In this document: positions 1-8,336 of the stretch, in pieces
Numbering within the stretch: position 1 is the first letter of the stretch
How the letters are laid out: the number at the start of each line of letters is the position of its first letter
From: Gemmatimonadota bacterium
GTDB taxonomy: Bacteria; Gemmatimonadota; Gemmatimonadetes; Gemmatimonadales; Gemmatimonadaceae
Direction of reading: 5' to 3'
Assembly (NCBI GenBank): GCA_020161135.1
Contig: JAIUOB010000006.1
Location: forward strand, 1-35,967
Length of the DNA stretch: 35,967 nt
Notes under the pieces: model-generated
The model's input: only the letters and a program-made list of their open reading frames with translations
Databases searched by the model: none
What the model was told of the DNA's origin: nothing
Made by a program: the position numbers and the translations under genes

Positions 1-405
1 CCAGCCCAGATGATAGAACTGACGGCACAGCTCAGGAATCAGCGTCTCGGGCGACTCGTCGACGCTGCCGGCCGCGAGCGCATCGCTGCGACGAAACAAC
101 TGCACAGTCGCACCAGTCTCCGACACGCCTTCCACCGCCGTCCACACAGAAGAAACCGGAGCACTTTCCGAACGAAGAACCAAATGACCGTGCTGAAACA
201 CAGTTGTTGACGACGACGATTCAGTCGCTGAGAATCGACCACTTGTCACGAGAAACGCAGCCGCATCGTTCAACGCGTCGACTGTGGGCAGCGATGCGGA
301 CGAAGCGTGACGCACGAGTCGATGCGATTCGCACAGCAAATCAACTGCGCCGGCGAGAAATCGCAACTCGGTCGGCAACGAAAACACTTGAAACGACAAA
401 GTCAT
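1..405 (-). CDS. Partial eukaryote-type methylthioribulose-1-phosphate dehydratase (APIP/MtnB-like), 5' end
   Basis: The minus-strand frame starts with ATG at 403-405 and stays open to the window edge, giving about 135 residues of a truncated protein. The last visible residues, LIPELCRQFYHLGW, match the start of the class II aldolase-like domain of APIP-type methylthioribulose-1-phosphate dehydratase, which in animals and fungi continues VTGTGGGIS. That enzyme dehydrates methylthioribulose-1-phosphate in the cytosolic methionine salvage pathway. The ~120 residues before it are Ser/Ala-rich and I do not recognise them; they are longer than the usual N-terminal extension. Base composition is less GC-rich than the rest of the window (28 G/C of 60 at 361-420, against 44 of 60 at 1981-2040). 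The gene is divergent from the next one with only six bases between the two possible starts. The assignment rests on one short motif, because the catalytic part lies outside the window. Confidence 0.5.
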   Translation of the reverse strand, partial: MTLSFQVFSLPTELRFLAGAVDLLCESHRLVRHASSASLPTVDALNDAAAFLVTSGRFSATESSSSTTVFQHGHLVLRSESAPVSSVWTAVEGVSETGATVQLFRRSDALAAGSVDESPETLIPELCRQFYHLGW

Positions 406-411
406 CGATGA

Positions 412-1239
412 ATGTTGGCTGCGCGGTCCAACGCTGTGTTTGAGCTGTCATGTGTGCGTGTGCCCAACTCGATGATTGCGAGTCGCCTGTTGGCGCACGC
501 GAGCTCGTCGAATCGTCGGCCCGAGTCGCGGCTGCGACTGGTCGGCTGGGCACTGAACGACGAGGTGGCGCTGAATGTGCTGCACCGATACGCACTGGCC
601 AACTACAACCACGTCGAGTTCGCTCAGGTGCACTTTGCGCGCGACGTCGCGCTGCAGCTGCGCTTTCCGGCAAACGTCGCCTCTGTCGAAGTCACGTTTC
701 TGCCGGGTCAGACCGCCGAAGAGATCAGTGCAGTGGTCGCTGCAATTGCGCGTCAGTCGTCGATTGTCGACGTCGTCATCGAGACCGGTCCGCGCACCTG
801 GCAGGCGCCCGACGAGCTCGCCAACGCTGTGGCGCTCCGCGAGCTCGCCATTTTCAGCAATGTGCCGCTCGACGTGTCTGTGGAACGCGCCGTGTTGGAG
901 CTCGTGCAACGCAGCGTGCTGCATGTGCTGACGCTCGACTCGTTTGAAACGCCCGCGCATCAGCTCGCGCTTGCCGCCAATCTGCACGCGCTGCGCTCGC
1001 TCGCGCTCACGGTGCACGCGCCGGTGACCATCGGGGCCGTGCTCGACGTGCTCGAGGCGCAGTACCCCGCGCTGCAGGGCACGCTGCGCGACCCCCGGAC
1101 GAAGCAGCGCCGTGCACTGGTGCGCTTCTTCGCCTGCGAGGAGGACTGGTCGCACACCGCACACGATGTCGCGCTCCCCGACGCGGTGGCGTCGGGGCGT
1201 GAACCGCTGCTGGTGGTGGGCGCGATGGCCGGCGGTTGA
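412..1239 (+). CDS. Unrecognised protein, possibly foreign (divergent from the dehydratase-like gene)
   Basis: This open frame encodes 275 residues from ATG 412, or 255 from ATG 472. The later start gives a more reasonable gap to the divergent gene. No signal peptide, membrane segment or catalytic motif is visible. The middle is rich in alternating Leu/Val stretches with a loose leucine-rich-repeat feel (for example ALRELAIFSNVPLDVSV and LHALRSLALTV), but no regular repeat can be counted. The protein ends EPLLVVGAMAGG. No Shine-Dalgarno sequence precedes either start. GC content rises along the gene, so a join between unlike DNAs could lie inside its 3' half. I cannot name a family. Codon use looks like real coding sequence rather than a shadow frame. 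Confidence 0.5.
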   Translation: MLAARSNAVFELSCVRVPNSMIASRLLAHASSSNRRPESRLRLVGWALNDEVALNVLHRYALANYNHVEFAQVHFARDVALQLRFPANVASVEVTFLPGQTAEEISAVVAAIARQSSIVDVVIETGPRTWQAPDELANAVALRELAIFSNVPLDVSVERAVLELVQRSVLHVLTLDSFETPAHQLALAANLHALRSLALTVHAPVTIGAVLDVLEAQYPALQGTLRDPRTKQRRALVRFFACEEDWSHTAHDVALPDAVASGREPLLVVGAMAGG

Positions 1240-1253
1240 GCCTCACACGCAGC

Positions 1254-1271
1254 GCTTACAACATCCCGACA
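1254..1271. promoter_or_regulatory. Possible weak response-regulator site upstream of the receptor gene
   Basis: GCTTACA at 1254-1260 is identical to both halves of the perfect direct repeat at 8282-8299. It is followed 11 bp later by the imperfect half CCCGACA (4 of 7 matches). It lies about 60-75 bp before the receptor start. The match is short and could be chance, but exact GCTTACA/TGTAAGC copies were noticed only here and at the 8282-8299 site. Confidence 0.25.
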
Positions 1272-1328
1272 GCCACACCACGCGTGATGCATTGAGGTGC
1301 GTGATCGCGACGCCGCACATTGCGTCGC

Positions 1329-4300
1329 ATGTCACCTTCACGCACCCTCTCGCGCTGCGGCGCCGCGCTCGTGCTGGCCGCGTGTGCCGTCGCCACCGGC
1401 CTGTTCGCCGCCCCCGCACTGCAGGCCCAGGTGGGCACCACGACCGAGATCATCGCCGGACGTGTCACCGACACCGACGGGCAGCCCATCGCGAACGCAC
1501 GTGTCCAGGTCACGTCGGTGGCCACGGGTGTGGCACGCACGACCACGTCACGCACCGACGGCCGCTTCACGCTGCTCTTCCGCGACGGCGGCGCCCAGTA
1601 CCGGCTGCAGGTCACCGCGCTCGGTCGCGCGCCCGCGAACGTGGTGATCGCCCGCCGCGGCGACGAGGATCGGCTCGTGGCCGACGTGAAGCTCTCGAGC
1701 GCGGCCACGCAGCTCTCGTCGGTGCAGGTGCGTGCACGCGCCGGCCGCCCCGGCGCGCCGCCCGCGAGCACCGCCGGCGGCACCGAGGCGGTGATCCCCA
1801 ACGCGTTCCTCACGCGCTTTCCGCTCACGCCCGGTGACCTCGCCGCCGCCGCGTCGCTCGTGCCGGGCGTCGTGACCGTGGCCGGTGGTGACAGCACGCC
1901 GGCGTCGTTCTCGGTGGGTGGGCAGCCGGCCAACCAGAACAACGTCACACTCGACGGTGCGTCGTTCCTCTTCGGCACGCTGCCGCAGAACGCCGTGCGC
2001 GCCGTGCGCGTGGTGACCAACGCCTACGACCCCTCACGCGGACAGTTCACGGGTGGGCAGATCGCCACCACGACGCTCTCCGGCACACCACGCACGCAGG
2101 GCACCTTCACCGCCACCACGCTCCCCACCGCGCTGCAGGCGCCCACCGTGGGCGCGACCACCTTCCCGCAGCGCACGAGTCAACTGCTCGGCAGCCTCGG
2201 CATCGGTGGTCCGCTGCGCCGGAACAGCTCGTACTACTATCTGGCCGCCGAGTCGGACCGTCGCAGCGAGCCGCGCACGACGTTGCGTGATGCGTCGGCC
2301 GCCTCGCTCGCGCGACTCGGGCTCGCGAACGACTCCGTGCAGCGCTTTCTCGGCGTCGTCAATGCGACGGGGCTCGACGCCGGCATCGGCGCGCCCGACG
2401 ATCGCGTCACCACGTCGCACTCGGTGCTCGGCCGCATCGACTGGGACGCGGGGGCCACGCACGCGGTCATGCTGCGCGGTGACCTCCGGCGTGTGGCGCA
2501 GAACAGCACGCGCTTCGGCGGTGTGGCGCTGGGGAGCACCGGCGGCGAGGTCACATCCACCGGCGGCGGGTTCCTCACCTCGCTCACGTCGACGATGGGC
2601 GCGTTCATCAATGAGGCGCGCGTCTACGCCTCTGCCGACCGCCAGGAGCTCGCGCCCTTCCTGCGGGCCCCGCTGGGGGTGGTCACGGTGGCGGGTATCG
2701 CCGACAGCAGTGGATTGGGCGGCGCACGCGCCGCGCAGGTGCCGCTGCAGTTCGGTGGCAACGCCAGCCTGCCGCGCACCGTGTCGTCGTCACTCCTCGA
2801 GGCCGGCAACGAGCTGTCGCGCCTCGTGGGCACCGCGCACCGCGTCAAGCTGGGCGTGCTCGTGAACAGCACACGCACGGCCATCGACGGCGCGGGCAAC
2901 CAGCAGGGCACGTACCTCTACAACTCGCTCGCCGACTTCACGGCGGCGCGCCCGGCGCTCTACGCGCGCACGCTCAACGCGTCGTCGCAACGGGCCGGCG
3001 CCACGACGGCTGCGGTGTACGTGGGCGACGCGTGGCGCGTGAACCCGTCGCTGCAGGTGGTGTACGGCACGCGCATCGAGCGCACGACACTGCCGGGCGT
3101 GCCGGCGCGCAACGTCGCGGTCGAGCAGGCCTTCGGCCGTCGCACCGACGCGTGGCCAACCGATGTGCGCGTCACCCCGCGCATCGGCTTCAGCTACCTG
3201 CTGGGCAATGTCGCCGGCATTCCGAGTGGCACGCTCAAGGGCGGCGTCGGGCTCTTCCGCGGCACCATCCCTGCCGGTCTGGTCGGCGCGGTCGCGAACG
3301 GCACGGGGCTCGCCGATGCGCAGGCGCAGGTGGTGTGCACGGGCGCTGCGGTGCCCACGCCCGACTGGCGCAGCTTCGCCGACGGCACACGCGAAGCCCC
3401 GACGCAGTGCGCGACCGGCACGACTCCGCAGGGGGGCAGCGGCGCGCGCCCCACGGCGCTCCTCTTCGACAGCGGGTTCGGCGCGCCCGAAGTGTGGCGC
3501 GCCTCGCTGGGCTTCACACGGCAGTTCAAGCTGCGCTGGGCGGCGGCAGCGGACATCGTGCAGTCGTTCGGCCAGCGCAATCCCATCGCCACCGATCTCA
3601 ACCTGCCCACGGCGCGCTTCACGCTGGATGCCGAGGGGAATCGCGTGGCGCTCGGCGCGCCGAGTGATGTGGCGAGCACCACAGGGGCCACGACCGGCAA
3701 CGCGAGTCGGCCGAGCGCCGCCTTCGGTCCGGCGCTGCTGTTGGGTGCGCGTGGCGCTTCGCGGTCCACGCAGGTGACGCTCACACTCGCCGGCCCGAGC
3801 TTCCGCGCCGGGGGCACGTCGGTGTCGTACACGTACAATCGCGCCACCGATCAGTCGAACGGCTACGGACTCGGTGCCGCCATCCCCACCACCGACGGCG
3901 ACCCGAATCGCCTCACGTGGGGCACCAGCGATCTCGAGCGGCGTCACCAGGTCGTGGGCCAGCAGATCTCGAACTTTCCGCACGGTGTGGAGGTGACGCT
4001 GATCGGGCGGCTCACCTCGGGACCGCGCTACACGCCCATGGTGAACGGCGACGTGAACGCCGACGGCCAGCGGAACGATCGCGCCTTCGTGCCCGCCAGT
4101 GGGACGGGCTCGGCGCTCGCGCGTGACATCACCAGACTGCTCGCCCTCACCGATGCCCGCGCGGCCGACTGCCTGCGCGCACAGGCCGGGCGCATCGCGG
4201 AACGCAACAGCTGCACGAGTCCGTGGACGCCGCAGCTCGACGTGCAGGTCAACTGGCACCCACGCGCCGCACTCTTCGCCGATCGCGTGACCTTCTCGCT

Positions 4301-4964
4301 CATCGCGGCGAACACCCTCGCCGGCGTCGATCGCCTGCTGCACGGCCAGGCGCTCAAGGGCTGGGGGCAGCCCGTGCTTCCCGATCGCAACCTGCTCACC
4401 GTGACCGGCTTCGACGCGGCGTCGCGGCGCTGGCAGTATGCCGTGAACGATCGCTTCGGCACGCCCATGGGCGCGCGCAATCCGTTCGGGCAGCCGTTCC
4501 AGGTCACGCTGCGCATGCAGGTGGGGCTGGGCTACGACGCCGCGCGCGCCAACCTGCGCACGCTCACCGGCGCCGCCTCGAGCGACTCCATGTCGCTCCC
4601 CGCCGTCAAGGCGCGCGTGCTGAAGCAGGTGCCGTATCCCGTCGACAGCCTGCTCCGGAAGGCCGACTCGCTGCAGCTCGGCTTGTCCGCCGAACAGGTG
4701 GCGCAACTGCAGGCGCTCGGCACGCGCTATCGCGCCTACGTCGATGCGCGCGGCGACGAGTTCGCGGCGCTGCTCACGAGCAACAACGGCCGCCCCGACA
4801 TGGGCGCGATTGCACCGAAGCTGCAGCAACTCAACCTCGGCATCGTCCGCGAACTGCAGACCACGCTCAAGCAGGTGGAGGGTGTCCTGACGCCGGCGCA
4901 GTGGGCCAAGGTGCCGGACAAGATCCGCTTCCCGTTCGGACAGCAGCAGCCGGGCGCGCAGTAG
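1329..4964 (+). CDS. TonB-dependent-receptor-like outer-membrane protein with carboxypeptidase-regulatory domain and Spy-like C-terminal tail
   Basis: The product (1211 residues from ATG 1329; a TTG at 1320 would add three) has a signal peptide ending near LQAQ. A carboxypeptidase-regulatory-like beta-sandwich follows at roughly residues 40-110 (IAGRVTDTDGQPIANARV...DGRFTLLF). Next come a plug-like region (about 140-235, with the V-NQNNVTLDGASF stretch) and a long beta-barrel region rich in aromatic, Thr and Asn strands. This order is typical of Gemmatimonadota/Bacteroidota outer-membrane receptors that import or bind large substrates. The substrate is unknown. The last ~110 residues are not barrel: they are helical (SLLRKADSLQLGLSAEQVAQLQAL...VEGVLTPAQWAKVPDKI) and resemble Spy/CpxP-like LTxxQ periplasmic helices. 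The start is weakly supported because no clear ribosome site is seen. It converges on the sensor kinase gene 21 bp away. Confidence 0.85.
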   Translation: MSPSRTLSRCGAALVLAACAVATGLFAAPALQAQVGTTTEIIAGRVTDTDGQPIANARVQVTSVATGVARTTTSRTDGRFTLLFRDGGAQYRLQVTALGRAPANVVIARRGDEDRLVADVKLSSAATQLSSVQVRARAGRPGAPPASTAGGTEAVIPNAFLTRFPLTPGDLAAAASLVPGVVTVAGGDSTPASFSVGGQPANQNNVTLDGASFLFGTLPQNAVRAVRVVTNAYDPSRGQFTGGQIATTTLSGTPRTQGTFTATTLPTALQAPTVGATTFPQRTSQLLGSLGIGGPLRRNSSYYYLAAESDRRSEPRTTLRDASAASLARLGLANDSVQRFLGVVNATGLDAGIGAPDDRVTTSHSVLGRIDWDAGATHAVMLRGDLRRVAQNSTRFGGVALGSTGGEVTSTGGGFLTSLTSTMGAFINEARVYASADRQELAPFLRAPLGVVTVAGIADSSGLGGARAAQVPLQFGGNASLPRTVSSSLLEAGNELSRLVGTAHRVKLGVLVNSTRTAIDGAGNQQGTYLYNSLADFTAARPALYARTLNASSQRAGATTAAVYVGDAWRVNPSLQVVYGTRIERTTLPGVPARNVAVEQAFGRRTDAWPTDVRVTPRIGFSYLLGNVAGIPSGTLKGGVGLFRGTIPAGLVGAVANGTGLADAQAQVVCTGAAVPTPDWRSFADGTREAPTQCATGTTPQGGSGARPTALLFDSGFGAPEVWRASLGFTRQFKLRWAAAADIVQSFGQRNPIATDLNLPTARFTLDAEGNRVALGAPSDVASTTGATTGNASRPSAAFGPALLLGARGASRSTQVTLTLAGPSFRAGGTSVSYTYNRATDQSNGYGLGAAIPTTDGDPNRLTWGTSDLERRHQVVGQQISNFPHGVEVTLIGRLTSGPRYTPMVNGDVNADGQRNDRAFVPASGTGSALARDITRLLALTDARAADCLRAQAGRIAERNSCTSPWTPQLDVQVNWHPRAALFADRVTFSLIAANTLAGVDRLLHGQALKGWGQPVLPDRNLLTVTGFDAASRRWQYAVNDRFGTPMGARNPFGQPFQVTLRMQVGLGYDAARANLRTLTGAASSDSMSLPAVKARVLKQVPYPVDSLLRKADSLQLGLSAEQVAQLQALGTRYRAYVDARGDEFAALLTSNNGRPDMGAIAPKLQQLNLGIVRELQTTLKQVEGVLTPAQWAKVPDKIRFPFGQQQPGAQ

Positions 4965-4985
4965 CGTCCGGCGGCGCGACCGCGG

Positions 4986-6569
4986 CTACAGCGACGCGGG
5001 CAGGATGGCCGGCAGCGTGAGCAGCACGCGCATGCCCGGCTGTCCGCCCGGACGCTCCACGATGGCGGCGGTGCCGCCGGCGCGCGTGACGAGGTCGCGC
5101 ACGACCGCCAGGCCGATCCCCGAGCCCGCAGCCCCATCGCGCGCGGCCGCGCCGCGCACGAACGCATCCCACACCCGCGCGCGCTCGGCGGCCGGGACAC
5201 CGGGCCCCTCGTCGTCGACGGCCAGCAGCACGTCATCGCCACGGTGCCACGCCGACAGCAGGATGCGCTGGCCGTGCGGCCCGTACTTGAGGGCGTTATC
5301 GAGCAGGTTGAGCAGCACCTGCTGCAGCGCGTCGGCACCGATGCGCGCCGACAGCGCGTCGGGGACGTCACGCACCAGTGTCACACCACGCTCTGCCGCG
5401 AGCGGCGCCATGGCGGCCACGGCGTCGCGGGCCGCCGCGGCCAGCTCCGTGCGCTCGTCGTTGTCCCGCGGCGCCTCGGTCGAGCCGGACTGCCCCGTCC
5501 GCGCGAAGGCCAGCGAGCGATCGACCAGGTGCGAGAGCCGCCCGGCCTCCTTCTCGATGACCTGCAACGCGCGGTCGGTGTCGGTCTGCGTGGGCAGCAA
5601 CCGCAACCGCAGCAGCTCGGCGTACATGCGGATCTGGGTCAGTGGCGTGCGCAGTTCGTGTGACATGCTCGACACGAACGTCGAGCGCAGGGTCATCGCA
5701 TCGCGCTCGCGGCGCAGCCACGCGGCGCGCCAGAGCAGCAGCGTCACGCCCGCCACCAGCAGGGCAATGAGGGCCAGCGTGGCATCGTTGACGAGGAGGC
5801 TCATCTGCAGCAGTTCGCGCAGCTCCCGCACGTCACGTTCACGCAACAGCCACCACGGCGTGCCCGGCACGGGTGCGCGCGCGAACACCACCGGCTCTCC
5901 CATCACGCCGGTGTGAAATCCCGCCGTGGGGCGTCGCGCATCGACGAGCGCACCGCGCAGGTCGCCGGAGAGGCGTGCACCGGCGGGGATCGATGCGTGG
6001 GGTGCGGTGTCACGCGCGCCACCGCCGGCCGCGCTCACCACCAGCAGGCGCGGCGCGTCACCACCCGCGACGAGCGTCGTACGTTGCGTGCGGTCGTCGG
6101 GGGCAGCCGCGTTGAACTGCCGAAACGTCGCCTCGGTGAGCGTCGCCTGCAGCACGATCCACTCCCGCGCGCTGTCCACCGGCGCGACAAGGTCGACGGT
6201 CGTGAGCGAATCGTCGCGCACCCCGACACGCAGCGGGGTGGGCGCCGCCATGTTCCGCACCCACCGTGCGTCCGTGAACCCGCCTGCGCTCCGCACGGCC
6301 TCGAGCAGCGCCGGCACGCGCGCGAGACGCTCCGCGGGAGGCACGGCGGCCACCAGCGCCGCCACCGTGCGCGCCTGCCCGTCGCGCGTCGCGACCCAGT
6401 CCCCCAGCACGCCCGCACCGATCGACGCCGAGTAGGGGAGCGCGACCACCGCCCCGCCGAGGAAGTCGCGCACCGTGCTGCGATGCAGCCAGACGATGCC
6501 GGCGGAGGCAGCCATCAGCCACGCGGCAATGCCGACCACGCGCCACCGCGTGAGCCACGGCGCACTCAC
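4986..6569 (-). CDS. Membrane sensor histidine kinase
   Basis: The 527-residue protein autophosphorylates on His in response to an envelope signal and passes phosphate to the regulator encoded just upstream. Two membrane segments (about residues 10-29 and 263-282) enclose a ~230-residue periplasmic sensor region of no recognised family. The HisKA domain has the phosphorylated His in SMSHELRTPLTQ (about residue 304). The HATPase domain shows the N box (LLNLLDNALKYG), G1 (DDEGPGV) and G2 (GSGIGLAVV). I chose the GTG at 6567-6569 because it overlaps the regulator's TGA as GTGA, the usual sign of translational coupling; an upstream ATG at 6596 would overlap by 31 bp. There is no HAMP domain evident between the second membrane helix and HisKA. 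Confidence 0.92.
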   Translation of the reverse strand: MSAPWLTRWRVVGIAAWLMAASAGIVWLHRSTVRDFLGGAVVALPYSASIGAGVLGDWVATRDGQARTVAALVAAVPPAERLARVPALLEAVRSAGGFTDARWVRNMAAPTPLRVGVRDDSLTTVDLVAPVDSAREWIVLQATLTEATFRQFNAAAPDDRTQRTTLVAGGDAPRLLVVSAAGGGARDTAPHASIPAGARLSGDLRGALVDARRPTAGFHTGVMGEPVVFARAPVPGTPWWLLRERDVRELRELLQMSLLVNDATLALIALLVAGVTLLLWRAAWLRRERDAMTLRSTFVSSMSHELRTPLTQIRMYAELLRLRLLPTQTDTDRALQVIEKEAGRLSHLVDRSLAFARTGQSGSTEAPRDNDERTELAAAARDAVAAMAPLAAERGVTLVRDVPDALSARIGADALQQVLLNLLDNALKYGPHGQRILLSAWHRGDDVLLAVDDEGPGVPAAERARVWDAFVRGAAARDGAAGSGIGLAVVRDLVTRAGGTAAIVERPGGQPGMRVLLTLPAILPASL

Positions 6570-7327
6570 GGGTCGAAGCGGTAGCCCGTCTTCCACACCG
6601 TCACGAGATGGCGCGGCTGCGATGGATCGTGCTCGAGCTTGCGGCGCAACTCGGCGATGTGGATGTCGACCGTGCGCGTCTGGATGTCGGGGGCATGCCC
6701 CCAGACGTCGCGCAGGAGCGTCGTGCGCGGCATCGCCTGCCCGGGGTGCTGCACCAGCGCGAGCAGCAGGTCGAGCTCCTTCGGTGTCAGCGCGACATCG
6801 TCGCCGGCGCGCGTGACGCGCCGGGCCGCGGCATCCACCACACAGTCGCCCATGCGCACGGGGCCGGGCACAGGCGCCGCCGGGGCGGTGGCGGCGCGAC
6901 GCAGCAACGCCTGCGCGCGCGCGAGCAGCTCGAGCACGCCAAACGGCTTCGTCACGAAGTCGTCGGCACCCGTGCGCAGGCCGCGCACCTTGTCGGCCTC
7001 CTCGCCGCGCGCGCTCAGGATGAGCACCGGCATCTGCAGGCCGTCCGCACGGAGCTGCGCCAGCACGCCGTAGCCATCGACCAGGGGGATCATCAGGTCG
7101 AGGATGATGAGGTCGGGGTGCAGCGTGCGCGCTGCGCGCAGGGCATCGGCCCCGTTCGCCGCGACGGTCACCTCATGACCGTTCGCCTCGAGCGTGCGCT
7201 GCAACCCGAACGCCAGGTCGGCGTTGTCCTCGACGAGCAGCGTGCGTGGCGTGGGAGGCTCCGGCAAGAGAGGCGCAGGGGGGACCCCCGCATGTTGATC
7301 GAGGTCGCCACGCCCTGCCAGCCACAC
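6566..7327 (-). CDS. OmpR/PhoB-family response regulator
   Basis: This is a DNA-binding regulator with an N-terminal receiver domain: acidic pair in LLVEDNADL, phospho-acceptor Asp in LIILDLM near residue 77, Lys in FVTKPF. A C-terminal winged-helix domain follows (VALTPKELDLLLALVQHPG, then VDIHIAELRRKLEHD and TVWKTGYRF). It is the partner of the kinase that starts on its stop codon. The longest frame begins with GTG at 7325-7327. The ~27 residues before the receiver core are Pro-rich and not conserved in the family, so the true start may be a TTG nearer the receiver domain. It lies 58 bp after the secreted-protein gene on the same strand and is probably in one transcript with it. OmpR-type proteins usually bind direct repeats with about 11-bp period, as seen at 8282-8299. 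Confidence 0.93.
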   Translation of the reverse strand: MWLAGRGDLDQHAGVPPAPLLPEPPTPRTLLVEDNADLAFGLQRTLEANGHEVTVAANGADALRAARTLHPDLIILDLMIPLVDGYGVLAQLRADGLQMPVLILSARGEEADKVRGLRTGADDFVTKPFGVLELLARAQALLRRAATAPAAPVPGPVRMGDCVVDAAARRVTRAGDDVALTPKELDLLLALVQHPGQAMPRTTLLRDVWGHAPDIQTRTVDIHIAELRRKLEHDPSQPRHLVTVWKTGYRFDP

Positions 7328-7341
7328 CCCGCGCGCGCACC

Positions 7342-7358
7342 TGTTCAGGAAGTGTAAG
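7342..7358 (+). promoter_or_regulatory. Degenerate direct repeat before the response-regulator gene
   Basis: TGTTCAG (7342-7348) and TGTAAGG (begins 7353) form an imperfect pair with 11-bp period in the 58-bp gap between the secreted-protein gene and the regulator start. The second half differs from the TGTAAGC half-site at 8282-8299 in one base. It could be a second autoregulatory site or a chance resemblance. Confidence 0.25.
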
Positions 7359-7385
7359 GGCCACGCGCGCGCCGTGTCGCGGCGG

Positions 7386-8210
7386 TCAGGGGACGCGCCG
7401 CAGCGTCATCGTGGTGTGGTCGTTCCGGGTGATCCCCATGGGGCCCACCATCACGTCGTCGACCACGCGAAACGAGACGTCCGCGCTGTCGAGAAGCCCC
7501 GCTGCGGTGAGTGTCCAGCGCCCCTCCATCGCCCCCTTGGAGTGCAGCGTCATCGGGCGGCCGGTGAGCTGTGCCCCCTGCGGTACCGTCGCACGCATCT
7601 CGGCGGTCATGCGCACCGAACGCGCGTCGGCGGCGGCGCAACGACGCTTCGCGCCCACGGTGACCGGGATCTCGCCCATCTTCGCGCCGGGTAGGGCGAG
7701 CGAGTCGGTGCCCTCCGGCGCGAGCAGCGGCAGCATCCACACCAGCGGCGTGAGGCCGAGTCCATCGAGTTTGCGGGTGCCGTTGGGTGCGCTCAGGTCC
7801 GCGAGCAGGCTGCTGCTGAGCCGTCGCCCCGTGCTGTCCACCACGGCGCGCCAGCCAGCCCCGGTGGCCTCCGCGATGCGCGCATGCTGTGCGGCGGGTG
7901 ACGTGACGAACGCCGAGTCCACGCGCATCGTGACCGCCAGCGTGCCCTCGGCCGTGGCCACCGCCTCGTAGGTGAACCAGATGTCGCGCTCCGTGCGCGC
8001 CCCACCATCGGGCGACTGGAGCGCGCCTTCCATCTTCAGCGTCGTCTGCTGCACGAGTCGGTACGCCTGACGACCGGCCGCGAGCCGTGGCGTCTCGCGT
8101 GGCGTGTACACGACATCGGTGGCGCGCGCGGCCATGAGGAGCAGCGCGAGGGGTACGGCACACAGGACAACCGCGCGGTGGCGGCGACGCAGCTTGGCAG
8201 GATGACGCAT
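7386..8210 (-). CDS. Secreted or membrane-anchored hypothetical protein, first gene of the two-component unit
   Basis: The 274-residue product starts at ATG 8208-8210, placed by a GGAG seven bases upstream; the open frame extends further but without a ribosome site. A basic N-terminus (MRHPAKLRRRHR) and a hydrophobic stretch (VVLCAVPLALLLMAA) make a signal peptide or anchor. The rest is a soluble, mostly beta region with regular charged/hydrophobic alternation (YRLVQQTTLKMEG..., DIWFTYEAVATAEGTLAVTMRVDSAFV), ending in FRVVDDVMVGPMGITRNDHTTMTLRRV. I recognise no family. Its place ahead of the regulator and kinase, behind a perfect response-regulator-like repeat, suggests it is a target or accessory sensor component of that system. 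Confidence 0.75.
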   Translation of the reverse strand: MRHPAKLRRRHRAVVLCAVPLALLLMAARATDVVYTPRETPRLAAGRQAYRLVQQTTLKMEGALQSPDGGARTERDIWFTYEAVATAEGTLAVTMRVDSAFVTSPAAQHARIAEATGAGWRAVVDSTGRRLSSSLLADLSAPNGTRKLDGLGLTPLVWMLPLLAPEGTDSLALPGAKMGEIPVTVGAKRRCAAADARSVRMTAEMRATVPQGAQLTGRPMTLHSKGAMEGRWTLTAAGLLDSADVSFRVVDDVMVGPMGITRNDHTTMTLRRVP

Positions 8211-8281
8211 CAGGGCTCCATGGAAGGGGGATACCTGGATGTCACCCGCTGTCGCGCGCACGGTTGTCCCGCGCGCGCGAA

Positions 8282-8299
8282 GCTTACACGCTGCTTACA
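8282..8299 (-). promoter_or_regulatory. Perfect direct repeat, probable OmpR/CpxR-type operator
   Basis: Read on the minus strand the site is TGTAAGC-AGCG-TGTAAGC: two identical 7-bp halves with 11-bp period. That is the geometry bound by tandem OmpR-family dimers, and it is close to the GTAA(N7)GTAA form of the CpxR box. It lies 72-89 bp upstream of the first gene of the two-component unit, the right place for autoregulation. The sequence is seen directly; the binding protein is inferred. Confidence 0.6.
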
Positions 8300-8336
8300 G
8301 CGCGCGCGTTCTTCCCCACGTCGTTCACCACATCGC

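Noticed and set aside
2790..4829. Long open frame (679 codons) antisense to the receptor gene
   Set aside because: It is a mirror of a GC-rich gene: Arg/Ala/His-rich composition, no domain, no signal. The plus strand has a clear receptor.
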